Below are positions 16,783-25,641 of a stretch of 55,828 nucleotides of DNA, piece by piece (position 1 is the first letter of the stretch; each line of letters begins with the position of its first letter). A model generated the notes under the pieces. The model saw nothing but the letters and a program-made list of their open reading frames with translations. It had not been told where the DNA came from and did no database searches. Made by a program: the position numbers and the translations under genes. This stretch comes from an uncultured Eubacterium sp. GTDB lineage: Bacteria; Bacillota; Clostridia; Lachnospirales; Lachnospiraceae. The stretch spans positions 1 through 55,828 of the forward strand of contig CAJTMV010000024.1 of assembly GCA_910577225.1 (NCBI GenBank), read 5' to 3'.

Positions 16783-18033
16783 ATGTCTTTAGTAAAAAAG
16801 CCGGTCAATGGCATGAAAGATATTTTACCGTCAGAGATGCAGATTCGTGATTATGTGCAAAGCGTTATCAGGGATACTTACCGAAGCTTTGGCTTTACGC
16901 CGATTGAAACGCCCTGCATGGAATCGATCGCAAATCTGTCCAATAAGCAGGGGGGCGAGAACGAAAAACTTATCTTCAAAGTGATGAAGCGCGGCGAAAA
17001 GCTGAATCTGGAGACAGCCAGGACGGAAGGCGATCTTGTGGATTTTGGGATGCGATACGATCTGACGGTGCCGCTTGCACGCTATTATGCCAATCACGCA
17101 AACGATCTGCCGTCGCCGTTTAAAGCGCTCCAGATCGGAAACGTATGGAGGGCGGACCGGCCGCAGAGAGGCCGTTATCGTCAGTTTATGCAGTGCGATA
17201 TCGATATATTGGGAGAGCCGTCCAATCTGGCGGAGATCGAGCTGATTCTGGCTACGACGACAACGCTTGGCAGACTTGGCTTTAAAAACTTTGAGATACG
17301 GATCAACGAACGTCGTATACTCAAGGCGATGGCAGCGTACAGCGGGTTTTCCGAGGATGTATATGACACGGTATTTATTATACTGGATAAAATGGATAAA
17401 ATCGGGATGGAAGGCGTGGAAGCAGAGCTTTTGCAGGAAGGATTTTCGAAAGAGCAGATTCAGACATACACCGGTTTGTTCCGTGGCATAAAAGAAGCGG
17501 AAGATGGGATTTCTTATCTGGCGGATACGCTTGGCGAATATCTGGAAACCGAAGTGGTAAACAGTCTGCGGGAGATCGCGTCGAGTGTAAATGCATGCAA
17601 ATCCGCAGAGTTTGCGCTTGTTTTCGATCCGACGTTAGTGCGTGGAATGTCTTATTATACCGGAACGATTTTTGAAATTGCCATGCCGGAATTTGGCGGA
17701 AGCTGCGGCGGAGGCGGCCGATACGATAAGATGATTGGCAATTTTACCGGTAAGGACGTGCCTGCGTGCGGATTTTCCATTGGTTTTGAACGGATTATTC
17801 TGCTGCTGCTGGAGAGCGGTTTTCAGATTCCAAAGCAGCCGAAAAAAACCGCGTATCTGATTGAAAAGGGATATCCGGGAGAGAAGCTGCCGGAAGTAAT
17901 CGCGCAGGCCCAGGATGCCAGGAAACGGGGAGAACAGGTGCTTGTCGTACGCATGAATAAAAACAAAAAATTCCAAAAAGAGCAGCTGGCCAAAGAAGGC
18001 TATGAAGAATTTACAGAGTTTTTTAACCGATAA
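16783..18033 (+). CDS. hisS: Histidyl-tRNA synthetase
   Basis: A 416-residue class II synthetase. The start MSLVKKPVNGMKDILPSEM is standard and follows GGGAGGAAAC. Motif 2 is seen around NVWRADRPQRGRYRQFMQCDID, the His-A signature as LVRGMSYYTGTIFEI, and motif 3 as ACGFSIGFERI. The C-terminal anticodon-binding domain ends early (…YEEFTEFFNR), as in other Clostridia members. It precedes aspS by 60 bp, the common Firmicutes pairing. Confidence 0.96.
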   Translation: MSLVKKPVNGMKDILPSEMQIRDYVQSVIRDTYRSFGFTPIETPCMESIANLSNKQGGENEKLIFKVMKRGEKLNLETARTEGDLVDFGMRYDLTVPLARYYANHANDLPSPFKALQIGNVWRADRPQRGRYRQFMQCDIDILGEPSNLAEIELILATTTTLGRLGFKNFEIRINERRILKAMAAYSGFSEDVYDTVFIILDKMDKIGMEGVEAELLQEGFSKEQIQTYTGLFRGIKEAEDGISYLADTLGEYLETEVVNSLREIASSVNACKSAEFALVFDPTLVRGMSYYTGTIFEIAMPEFGGSCGGGGRYDKMIGNFTGKDVPACGFSIGFERIILLLLESGFQIPKQPKKTAYLIEKGYPGEKLPEVIAQAQDARKRGEQVLVVRMNKNKKFQKEQLAKEGYEEFTEFFNR

Positions 18034-18093
18034 GAAGCAGCCGGACAGAGAAGGCTGAGAAAATAAGACCGATACAAAAAGGAGGAGCTGATC

Positions 18094-19890
18094 ATGGGAG
18101 AATCCATGCAGGGTCTGCACAGATCGCACAGATGCACGGAAGTGTCAGACAAAAATATAGGAGAAACCGTAACCGTGATGGGATGGGTGCAGAAAAGACG
18201 TAATCTGGGAAGTCTGATTTTTATCGATTTAAGAGATCGTTCCGGTCTGCTTCAGATTGTATTTGACGAGGACAGCGTGGGAACACAGGGATTTGAAAAA
18301 GCAGGCGCCCTGCGCAGCGAATATGTGATTGCAGTCACAGGTACCGTCAATAAGCGCAGCGCTGCTGTCAATGATCATTTAAAGACCGGAAATATCGAAG
18401 TCATTGCACAGAGTCTTCGGACTTTATCAGAAGCAGAGACACCGCCGTTTCCAATCGAAGAAAACATCCAGACAAAAGACGAATTGCGTTTAAAACATCG
18501 CTATCTGGATCTGCGCAGACCAGATCTGCAGCGGAATCTGATGATGCGGAGCAAAGCGGCGTCTCTGATTCGCCGTTTTATGGAAAACGAAGGATTTTTA
18601 GAGATTGAAACGCCGATGCTGCAAAAATCCACGCCTGAAGGAGCCAGAGATTATCTGGTGCCAAGTCGTGTGCATCCGGGGAAATTTTATGCACTGCCGC
18701 AGTCGCCGCAGTTATTTAAACAGCTGCTGATGTGTTCCGGCTATGACCGTTATATTCAGATTACGAAATGTTTTCGGGACGAAGATCTTCGTGCGGACCG
18801 CCAGCCGGAATTTACGCAGATCGATATGGAACTTTCTTTTGTAGACGCAGAAGATGTTATGGACGTCAATGAACGTCTGCTGCAGTATGTTTTCAGGGAA
18901 ACGATCGGTGTGGACATACAGCTGCCGCTGCCAAGAATGCCGTGGCGCGAAGCCATGGACCGTTTCGGCTCCGACAAACCGGATACCCGTTTCGGCATGG
19001 AATTAACAGACGTTTCGCAGACTGTCGCAGACTGCGGGTTTGGCGTATTTACAGGCGCGTTGGAAAACGGTGGCTCTGTCCGCGGCATTAATGTAAAGGG
19101 CCAGGGGAAGATGCCCCGCAAAAAAATAGACAAGCTGGTGGAATTTGCCAAAGGCTATGGCGCAAAAGGACTGGCCTATTTATGCGTCAATGAGGACGGT
19201 TCCTATAAATCCTCGTTTGCCAAATTTATGACAGAACAGCAGTTACAGGCGCTTGCAGAAAAAATGGACGCGCAGCCGGGAGATCTGCTTTTATTTGCGG
19301 CGGATCAGAATAAAATTGTATGGAATGTACTGGGCGCGCTTCGCCTGGAAATGGGAAAAGAGCTTGGTCTGATGGATGAAAATCAGTACGAATTTCTCTG
19401 GATTACAGAGTTTCCGTTATTGGAGTGGTCAGACGAAGAGCAGCGTTATATGGCGATGCATCATCCGTTTACCATGCCGATGGAAGAAGACTGGGATAAG
19501 ATCGATACAGCGCCGGGCGAGGTGCGGGCAAAAGCGTATGATATCGTATTAAACGGCACAGAGCTTGGCGGCGGTTCTGTACGTATTCACAGAAACGATA
19601 TTCAGGAAAAAATGTTTGAAGTACTCGGATTTACCAAAGAAAAGGCCTGGGAAAATTTCGGATTTTTACTGCGTGCGTTTCAGTATGGCGTGCCGCCTCA
19701 CGCGGGACTTGCCTATGGCTTTGACCGGATGATTATGCATATGGTACATGCGGATTCGATTCGTGACGTTATCGCGTTTCCGAAGGTAAAAGACGCTTCG
19801 GATCTGATGTCAGAAGCGCCGGAAACTGTCGATACGAGACAGCTGGAAGAGCTGGGACTTGTCGTATCCCACACAGAGCAGGAAATTTAA
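18094..19890 (+). CDS. aspS: Aspartyl-tRNA synthetase, bacterial type
   Basis: A 598-residue class II synthetase. The OB-fold anticodon domain (VTVMGWVQKRRNLGSLIFIDLRDRSG) is followed by motif 2 (CFRDEDLRADRQPEFTQIDMELSF), the bacterial GAD insertion (about 290-420) and motif 3 (GLAYGFDRMIM). AAGGAGG lies 8 bases before the ATG. Probably co-transcribed with hisS and ended by the terminator just downstream. Confidence 0.97.
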   Translation: MGESMQGLHRSHRCTEVSDKNIGETVTVMGWVQKRRNLGSLIFIDLRDRSGLLQIVFDEDSVGTQGFEKAGALRSEYVIAVTGTVNKRSAAVNDHLKTGNIEVIAQSLRTLSEAETPPFPIEENIQTKDELRLKHRYLDLRRPDLQRNLMMRSKAASLIRRFMENEGFLEIETPMLQKSTPEGARDYLVPSRVHPGKFYALPQSPQLFKQLLMCSGYDRYIQITKCFRDEDLRADRQPEFTQIDMELSFVDAEDVMDVNERLLQYVFRETIGVDIQLPLPRMPWREAMDRFGSDKPDTRFGMELTDVSQTVADCGFGVFTGALENGGSVRGINVKGQGKMPRKKIDKLVEFAKGYGAKGLAYLCVNEDGSYKSSFAKFMTEQQLQALAEKMDAQPGDLLLFAADQNKIVWNVLGALRLEMGKELGLMDENQYEFLWITEFPLLEWSDEEQRYMAMHHPFTMPMEEDWDKIDTAPGEVRAKAYDIVLNGTELGGGSVRIHRNDIQEKMFEVLGFTKEKAWENFGFLLRAFQYGVPPHAGLAYGFDRMIMHMVHADSIRDVIAFPKVKDASDLMSEAPETVDTRQLEELGLVVSHTEQEI

Positions 19891-19913
19891 AAACAGATTA
19901 CGGAATCGCTTTC

Positions 19914-19941
19914 AAAAATACGGAGCGGTTCCGTATTTTTA
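19914..19941 (+). terminator. Intrinsic terminator after aspS
   Basis: AAAAATACGGA pairs with TCCGTATTTTT around a short loop, ending in a T-rich tract. Confidence 0.8.
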
Positions 19942-20025
19942 TTACCAAAAATATGAAACTTTTTCAGAAAACGGGCGTCTAATGATTATAAGCAAAAGCT
20001 GAAAAAGAAATGGAGGACAAACAAA

Positions 20026-20850
20026 ATGAAAAGAAAAGAATTAGCGAAAAAACTTAGTCTGATTATGCTGGGAGGTATGCTGGCACTGCCTTGTATGACC
20101 CCGGCCGTGTGCATGGCTGATAACGGGCCAAAAGCTGCACAGGCGACAGAAGCCAAGGAAGAAGATCCGTCGGCTGGGATACCGGAAACAGAAGAGGATG
20201 AGCAGTCAACAACGTTAAAATTATCGATGCAGACCTATGAAAAACAGTATAAGACAGAAGAAGGCAGCGTCTATAAAGAAGTTTCTTTTGCATATCCGGT
20301 GGCAGAAGGAAACAGCAAAGCCGCACAGACACTGAATAAATTTTATAAAAACCTGCTTACAAAGTGGAAAAAAACCGCTACTGAAGATTTAAAAGAAGCA
20401 GAGGAAATGGCAAAACAGACAGAAAGCGCCGATAATTATTATTCGGACCAGGTGACCTGCAAAATTACTTCCCAGGATGATACGTATATCAGCGTACTGC
20501 AGACCGGATATGATTATACCATGGGCGCTCACGGAATGCCGTATCGGTATAGTTATATTTTTGACGCACAGACAGGTAAAAAGGTGTCTGCAGCAAAAAT
20601 TCTGGGATTAAGCAAAAAACAGCTGAACGACAAAGTGCGCAAACTGTATCTGAAGAAATTTGATCAGACAGTGAAAGAAGAAAACGATTTATTCTATCAG
20701 GACAGAAAAGAAGTGGAAACAACACTGAACAGAATGGATTTTAACGATAATCTGTATTATCTGAAAAACAATAAAATCCGTTTTTATGCAGATCCATACG
20801 CTGTAGGCCCGTATGCGTCAGGATTTATAGAAGTTGCAGTCAAACTGTAA
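20026..20850 (+). CDS. Secreted DUF4163/DUF3298-type protein
   Basis: A 274-residue exported protein with a signal peptide (KKLSLIMLGGMLALPCMTPAVCMA) and an acidic low-complexity linker. A two-part domain follows: DUF4163-like (about 75-170, ending TGYDYTMGAHGMPYRYSYIFD) and DUF3298-like (about 180-274, ending DPYAVGPYASGFIEVAV). The same fold occurs in PdaC and in the lysozyme-sensing anti-sigma factor RsiV. Here there is no transmembrane anti-sigma part and no neighbouring ECF sigma gene, so a sensor role is not supported. It may be an extracellular binding or wall protein. GGAGGAC precedes the ATG. Confidence 0.75.
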   Translation: MKRKELAKKLSLIMLGGMLALPCMTPAVCMADNGPKAAQATEAKEEDPSAGIPETEEDEQSTTLKLSMQTYEKQYKTEEGSVYKEVSFAYPVAEGNSKAAQTLNKFYKNLLTKWKKTATEDLKEAEEMAKQTESADNYYSDQVTCKITSQDDTYISVLQTGYDYTMGAHGMPYRYSYIFDAQTGKKVSAAKILGLSKKQLNDKVRKLYLKKFDQTVKEENDLFYQDRKEVETTLNRMDFNDNLYYLKNNKIRFYADPYAVGPYASGFIEVAVKL

Positions 20851-20963
20851 AACAGACGGCTGGTTTGGGTTTCAGGCAGCGGTTCTGTAAAAAGCAACTT
20901 TCTAAAAAGAATGCCGGACCGGCTGCCTGTATGCAAAGATTGTCAGAATATGCGGGACCATCC

Positions 20964-21002
20964 CTCCTCATTCCTGATGGAAAAAGCGTCAGGAATGAGG
21001 AG
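20964..21002 (+). terminator. Perfect 14-bp hairpin, possible terminator
   Basis: CTCCTCATTCCTGA (20964-20977) pairs exactly with TCAGGAATGAGGAG (20989-21002). There is no T-run after it, so its termination role is uncertain. Confidence 0.5.
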
Positions 21003-21690
21003 AATGGGTTCCAATGGGAATATTTGGCAGTCTGGTTCAGGGAATTTTGTTATGTCTGAAAGAGGTATGGATTTATAAAAACTTTGTGTTGTAAAAGAGA
21101 CAGGTTATGAAGAAACGAACGCGAGTTGTAAGTTTGTACAGTTATATGAAATAAACAATGAAATATAATTTTATGTCTGCGACAGGAAACATTGCCTGAA
21201 CGGTATGCTATAGATAAAATTTGACGTTTAAGAAGAAAATATCGTTATTTAAGAAAAAGTACGATGTGATATTATTTTTGTGATATAGTAATTTTATCCG
21301 AATTTTAAATGCTTGTAACTTCCTGAAGATCTGAATAGTTGTATACCTTGAAAAGTAAAAATGAGCTGGAATAATGAGTATACCAATACCAGATGATAAG
21401 TCCTGAGATTAAATGAGTTGGAATGAAGAGAATACCAATACCAGATGATAAGTCCTGAGATTAAATGAGTAAGTAGTGGGGGGAGGCGGAGAGGTGAAAT
21501 TTATGGTTACTGTTTACAGGTAAATCAGCAAACAGTAACGAAATTCAGTCATTCGAAGTTTGTCTTCGGCAAAGGCTGGATTCCTCCTGGTTTCATTTAC
21601 GTGTTCTTACGGACTTTGCTGCGAGTGCAAAGTCTTGGCGGAAACAGTAACAATTTATGGAGAAGATTTGGTCTGGCAGTGATTGAGATA
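21003..21690 (+). other. Gene-free region with repeats and paired hairpins
   Basis: No coding frame is convincing. It contains a 52-bp direct repeat (21359-21469), an inverted pair GTTACTGTTT/AAACAGTAAC (21506-21515 and 21530-21539) with a third AAACAGTAAC at 21642-21651, and an 8-bp hairpin GACTTTGC/GCAAAGTC at 21612-21634. The section 21490-21660 could encode a structured RNA. Confidence 0.4.
21359..21469 (+). repeat. 52-bp direct repeat, two full copies plus start of a third
   Basis: Copies begin AAATGAG at 21359, 21411 and 21463. The two full copies share an almost identical 34-bp block containing CCAATACCAGATGATAAG. Confidence 0.9.
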
Positions 21691-21719
21691 TTGCATTTAT
21701 GAATTGCTTATAGTATACT
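21691..21719 (+). promoter_or_regulatory. Sigma-A promoter of the HAAS-PadR pair
   Basis: TTGCAT (21691-21696), 17-bp spacer and TATACT (21714-21719), about 120 bp before the start codon. Confidence 0.5.
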
Positions 21720-21840
21720 TATGAAAGTAAGAGGGAACATCTATGGTAATAATGAGAAAATGATGTGATTCTTTTATTTTTTATAGTACTACTATTCAAT
21801 AAACATATGTGAAAAATATTATTATTATGGAGGTAGAATG

Positions 21841-22680
21841 ATGAACAAATCAATGCAGAAAGATTATTTACTACAGGTGAAAAATAAGCTGCTGTTTCAT
21901 TTTACATGTGAAGATATTGCAGTTATATTGGAAGATTTAAACCAGATGTTCCTGTCTGCAGAAGAAAATGGGGAAACGGAGGCAGAAATCTGCAGCCGTC
22001 TGGGCAGGCCGCACGAATTTGTGGAACATTTATTTCACGATCATAAGGATGACAGATTTTTCTCCAGAGCAGCTCTTTGTGTGCTGGCAGCAATCGGAAT
22101 CGCTATAGGAACAGGGGAACTTTCTAACGTTTATAATACGTTTTTGCTGCGATATCCAGGTTTGCCGCTCCTGGCCTGGTGTCTTCCGGCTGTGTTTCTG
22201 ACCATTTTTTTATGGAAAGCATCTGGCGGCCAGAGTCTTTATGCATTCCGTCAGCAAAAGAAAAGAAATCAGAGATACAATCGGCTGTCTGGATTGCTGT
22301 CATTTGCTGCCACAGGAATGATGCAGATAATTGTACTTGTTTTATATTATCAGGGTAATTCCGGCGGAATCGCCACGATTGCCGCACATGCGGCCGCAGC
22401 TGCAGGTATCTTTCGCTACCTGGCAATTTTTCTGGCGGCGATGGCAGGTATCGGCGTGTTTTGCGGAGAATACGAATTGATCGCGTCGTTTCTGATGCTG
22501 TCCGGTTTTGTGAGCTCTGCACAATTATTTGTGCTTACCATGCAGCATTACAGCGGTTTTTTTGCATCAAAATGGTATCTTCCATGTGCGTTGCCGTATG
22601 TGGTAAGTCTTTTGGCAGCTGTTTTCTGGTCGATGGGAGGACAAAGGAAAGGACGGGGAATGGTATGGATGCGCAAATGA
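21841..22680 (+). CDS. HAAS/DUF1700-type membrane protein
   Basis: About 279 residues. The N-terminal helical HAAS-like domain (YLLQVKNKLLFHFTCEDIAVILEDLNQMFLSAEENGETEAEICSRLGRP…) is the region that PadR-linked DUF1700 proteins share. Five or six transmembrane segments follow (for example LPLLAWCLPAVFLTIFLW and LLSFAATGMMQIIVLVLYY). GGAGGT lies 6 bases before the ATG at 21841; the ATG at 21838 is 3 bases from it and less likely. Function unknown; the family is thought to respond to or affect the envelope. It overlaps the PadR gene by 16 bp. Confidence 0.7.
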   Translation: MNKSMQKDYLLQVKNKLLFHFTCEDIAVILEDLNQMFLSAEENGETEAEICSRLGRPHEFVEHLFHDHKDDRFFSRAALCVLAAIGIAIGTGELSNVYNTFLLRYPGLPLLAWCLPAVFLTIFLWKASGGQSLYAFRQQKKRNQRYNRLSGLLSFAATGMMQIIVLVLYYQGNSGGIATIAAHAAAAAGIFRYLAIFLAAMAGIGVFCGEYELIASFLMLSGFVSSAQLFVLTMQHYSGFFASKWYLPCALPYVVSLLAAVFWSMGGQRKGRGMVWMRK

Positions 22681-22985
22681 AACGCGGGGTGTTGGAAATG
22701 TGTGTGCTGTATCAGTTTCTGTCGAGTGATTTTTATGGTTATGAGATGATGGTCAGAATGAGAAACTTTTTTCCGGATGTCAACGACAGCAGTTTTTATG
22801 CGATCTTACGGCGTCTGCATACACTTGGCTATACAGAGGTTTATTATGGAAGCGAATCTGGCGGGCCGCAGAGAAAATATTACTCGATTACGGAAAAAGG
22901 AAAGGAATATTATCAGGAACAAAAAGACAGCTGGCAGAAACTAAAAAAATGTGTAGCAGAGATTGGAATCGACGATTCTGAATGA
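22665..22985 (+). CDS. PadR-family transcriptional regulator
   Basis: A 106-residue winged-helix repressor. The start MDAQMKRGVLEMCVLYQFL and the segments YGYEMMVRMRNFF, SSFYAILRRLHTLGYTEVYY and GPQRKYYSITEKGKEYY are family hallmarks (the wing sits at RKYYSIT). The start at 22665 lies inside the 3' end of the membrane protein gene with GGACGGGG upstream. In most genomes PadR precedes its HAAS partner; here the order is reversed. It probably autoregulates the pair. Confidence 0.92.
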   Translation: MDAQMKRGVLEMCVLYQFLSSDFYGYEMMVRMRNFFPDVNDSSFYAILRRLHTLGYTEVYYGSESGGPQRKYYSITEKGKEYYQEQKDSWQKLKKCVAEIGIDDSE

Positions 22986-23520
22986 TAAAAAAGAGCTGGC
23001 GCTTATGCTGGATGTGTATGTATGTGTGGGCAGCAGAGAATGAAGAAAAACGGCAGTATGCGATATTCAGTCAGAGATTCTGATTCAGAAATATCCGATG
23101 AAACTGCGGGCAGAGACCGCAGGTCTGGAAAAATGATCGATGCAGTGAAGGAATCTGTACATATGGGACTTTATTTTCTGAATATGGAGCTGATTCCGGC
23201 ATGCCTGGCCTGGAACTTGCAGGAGAAATTTTTTTTATCCAATCTCTCCTGACCGGATGTCGTATCTTACCTCTGTTTTGGCGGGGTGGCAGGTAGAAAA
23301 AAGAAAACTCAAAGAATCTCGCTAAGGATAGACGGTGGCGTGGCAGATGTGCATATTGTTGAAACTGCGCGAACCGAAAACTGGGTGGGGTAAAAGTCAT
23401 CAAAATCTGACAGCGGCGCAGACGGCTATTTCAACCTGATGCCATGGGAATTTGGGTATTTACAGGAAAAAGTATTGAAGAATGGCTTAAAATCAATGAA
23501 TTTTGAGGTTTGACAGGGTT
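22986..23520 (+). pseudogene. Decayed coding remnant after padR
   Basis: Short protein-like stretches appear in shifting frames: ILNDKKELALMLDVYV near 22977-23025, RISLRIDGGVADVHIVETARTENW near 23315-23385, and MGIWVFTGKSIEEWLKINEF near 23448-23507, each ended by frameshifts or stops. HAAS-PadR operons often continue with a DUF4097 or surface protein gene, so this may be what is left of one. I cannot assign a family. Confidence 0.3.
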
Positions 23521-24284
23521 CATCATATTGGGTGGTGGGCCCCGTTTTTTTGTTTTTTGATGTGCTGCCAGAGGATGGATGGGACAGAGATTTATACTAT
23601 CGTGCAAAACTACCGATTTTTGCGTGATAATATGTGTTTTGTGTGATAGTATCGGGTTTTGCCTTTTGTATAAAAATGTTGTTGAAATTTGACGACATGC
23701 TGTTTTGCTGGATTGGTTATAGCTTTGTCAGATGCGGAACGGCAGATTGAATGAAAAAATAAAGATGAAAAAATAAAGATGAAAAAATAAAGATGAAAAA
23801 ACGAGGTGATCAATTTATAATAAGCTGTTTCGTGTTTTTTGTATGGCTTTACGGGTAGTGATTAGTTCACCGCAGCGTTGCCATTGGTCCACTGCCGCCC
23901 GCTCCGGGTCCATTCTGGCTGTTATGCATGTTTCTGCGCAGTCATATAAAAAAACAACACATTGCCTGATTTGCTGTCAGATTATTTTACAGGCTGTTTG
24001 TTCCCAAATTCCATAATGGAATCCCGTAAAATCTTAACTAACTGACAGCGCTGCCGGAACTGTTACAGCAAATTGCACAAATCGTTCAGAATTATAAGAA
24101 TTCACTTTACAAATCAGAAAAAACCTGCTAACATATAAACCATCTTATTTTTCTTATTCAGAATTTGCCTTCGGGCAGTCGTCAGAGTTTGGAACAGGAA
24201 TACTCTGTAATGTATAACTAAATCCCTAAAACAACAATCTGGTAATAACAGCAAAAGAAAATAATATCGCAAAAGGAGGATTTC
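23521..24284 (+). other. Gene-free region with short repeats
   Basis: No coding frame is supported. An imperfect 15-bp inverted repeat (ACTATCGTGCAAAAC near 23596 against GTTTTGTGTGATAGT near 23637) and a 14-bp tandem repeat at 23751-23806 are the only clear structures. Confidence 0.4.
23751..23806 (+). repeat. 14-bp tandem repeat, three copies plus a partial
   Basis: ATGAAAAAATAAAG starts at 23751, 23765 and 23779, with a diverging fourth copy at 23793. Confidence 0.9.
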
Positions 24285-24326
24285 ATGGATTTTTATATAT
24301 TAGAAGGCGGGTGGGAGTTTGCCTAA
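24285..24326 (+). CDS. Possible 13-residue leader peptide coupled to the next gene
   Basis: An excellent AAAAGGAGG site is followed by ATG at 24285 and the frame MDFYILEGGWEFA then TAA. Its stop (24324-24326) overlaps the TTG start of the next gene (24319) in a different frame. No other strong site serves that gene, so translation of the short frame may feed it. Confidence 0.4.
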   Translation: MDFYILEGGWEFA

Positions 24327-24978
24327 AATTATGGGTTTTTTTGGAAGCTATCCGGCAGATATTTGTATGTACGCGGCCTATGCGCTGCAGAATGCGGGAA
24401 GAAGAGTCTGCGTCATTGATAATTCAGAGGATGGCATATTGTTTGCGTGTGTTCCGTCGCCAGAGCAGACAATGACAGTATTCACCTGGCATAATGTAGA
24501 TTTTATGCGCGGGATATCGATGCTTCGCTGGCATGAGTTAGACTATGAGTGCGTACTTGTGCAATTCGGGGAGCGGCCGCAGCCATTGTGTCTGGCATTG
24601 TGCAGCGTACGTGTTTTGGTGACGGACTGCGAGCGGAAACATCTGGATTTTTACGATCAGTTTGTGCAGGAGATCAGTATGCCAATCGCCGTGTTGCTGC
24701 GAGGCTTTTGTTCGGACAGACTGTTAGCGGAAAAAGTGAAAAACTATTTTGAAGGAAAAAATAAACGGATCGACCGGTGGCTGCTGCTGCCTTTTGACGA
24801 GGCGGATGAGACATACCGGATTCGGATGCAGTATGGAATCATGTACAAATTTGCGCATATTTCTATAGGAATGGAGCGGATACTCATGCAGCTGATGCAG
24901 ATGCTGGAGATTCACGACCGAATTTGCCGGGTTCGGGCGGTCAGAGATGCAAAGCAGGGAAGAATAAAGGCGGTATGA
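24319..24978 (+). CDS. ParA/TadZ-like protein lacking a P-loop (first copy)
   Basis: 219 residues. The opening strand and turn (KIMGFFGSYPADICMYAAYALQNAGRRVCVIDNSED) have the layout of MinD/ParA/CpaE-TadZ proteins, but the deviant Walker A (GGxGKTT) is replaced by GSYPADI, so ATP binding in the normal way is unlikely. The YECVLVQFGERPQ strand sits where Walker B would be. It starts with TTG at 24319, weakly served by GTGGGAG and possibly coupled to the upstream peptide. TadZ-type proteins place Flp/Tad pili at the cell pole; no TadA, TadB, TadC or Flp genes are in the window. Confidence 0.55.
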   Translation: MPKIMGFFGSYPADICMYAAYALQNAGRRVCVIDNSEDGILFACVPSPEQTMTVFTWHNVDFMRGISMLRWHELDYECVLVQFGERPQPLCLALCSVRVLVTDCERKHLDFYDQFVQEISMPIAVLLRGFCSDRLLAEKVKNYFEGKNKRIDRWLLLPFDEADETYRIRMQYGIMYKFAHISIGMERILMQLMQMLEIHDRICRVRAVRDAKQGRIKAV

Positions 24979-25641
24979 GTAACTTTGAGAGGATGTGATG
25001 GAACGGATGATAGTAGCAGTGAGAGGACATAAGAGGATGAAAAGAAAGATGAGAGGATGAAATGGAATGGGTGGCAACAATTGTAAGAAGAAGTAATGAA
25101 ACGGAATGCAGCAATGATAAGAGGATGAAAGAAACAGATGAAAAGAAAGGTGAGAGGATGGAATGGAAGGCAACAATTATAAGAGAATTTAAGGAACAAT
25201 GAAAACAATTATGAGGGATTAAGGAGCGCATGAAAAGAATTATAGGAAGATGAAATGGAATGGATGGCAACAATTGTAAGAGGGATGTGAAGAAATGGAA
25301 GTCAGCAATTATAGGAGAATGAAAGGAACAGATAAAAGAATATGAGAGGATGACAGGAACAGATAGCAGTAAAGATGAGAGGATGAAATGTATGGCAACA
25401 ATTATAAGGGGTATAAGGAGTGAACGATAGAAATTATAATAGAATATAAGAAATGGATAAAAATAATTGTGAGAGAAAAAAGGAACAATCCGTAATAATT
25501 ATAGGAGCAGTAAGGAACGTATGATAGTAATTAGGAGAGAATATAATGGAACACATAATAGAAATTATAAGGAGATATAAGAAATAAATGAAATAATTAG
25601 GAGAAGATGAAAGAAACAGATGAAAAGGATTCGGAGAGGAT
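24979..25641 (+). repeat. Purine-rich degenerate repeat array between the two TadZ-like genes
   Basis: About 660 bp, almost free of C on the plus strand, built from variants of AGAGGATGRAATGGAATGG and GGCAACAATTATAAGAG at irregular intervals. The first unit (about 24989-25025) closely resembles the ribosome site and start of the second gene (GAGAGGATGTGATRGAACG at 25634), suggesting that the array arose by duplication of that gene start. No open frame of interest crosses it. Confidence 0.8.

Noticed and set aside
23022..23252. 76-residue open frame after padR
   Set aside because: No ribosome site, no domain pattern, and surrounded by broken frames. Treated as part of the decayed region.
24979..25641. 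CRISPR array
   Set aside because: Repeats are degenerate, of uneven spacing, without constant spacers or palindromic repeat ends, and no cas genes are present. The same applies to the arrays at 32571-32830 and 35149-35800.
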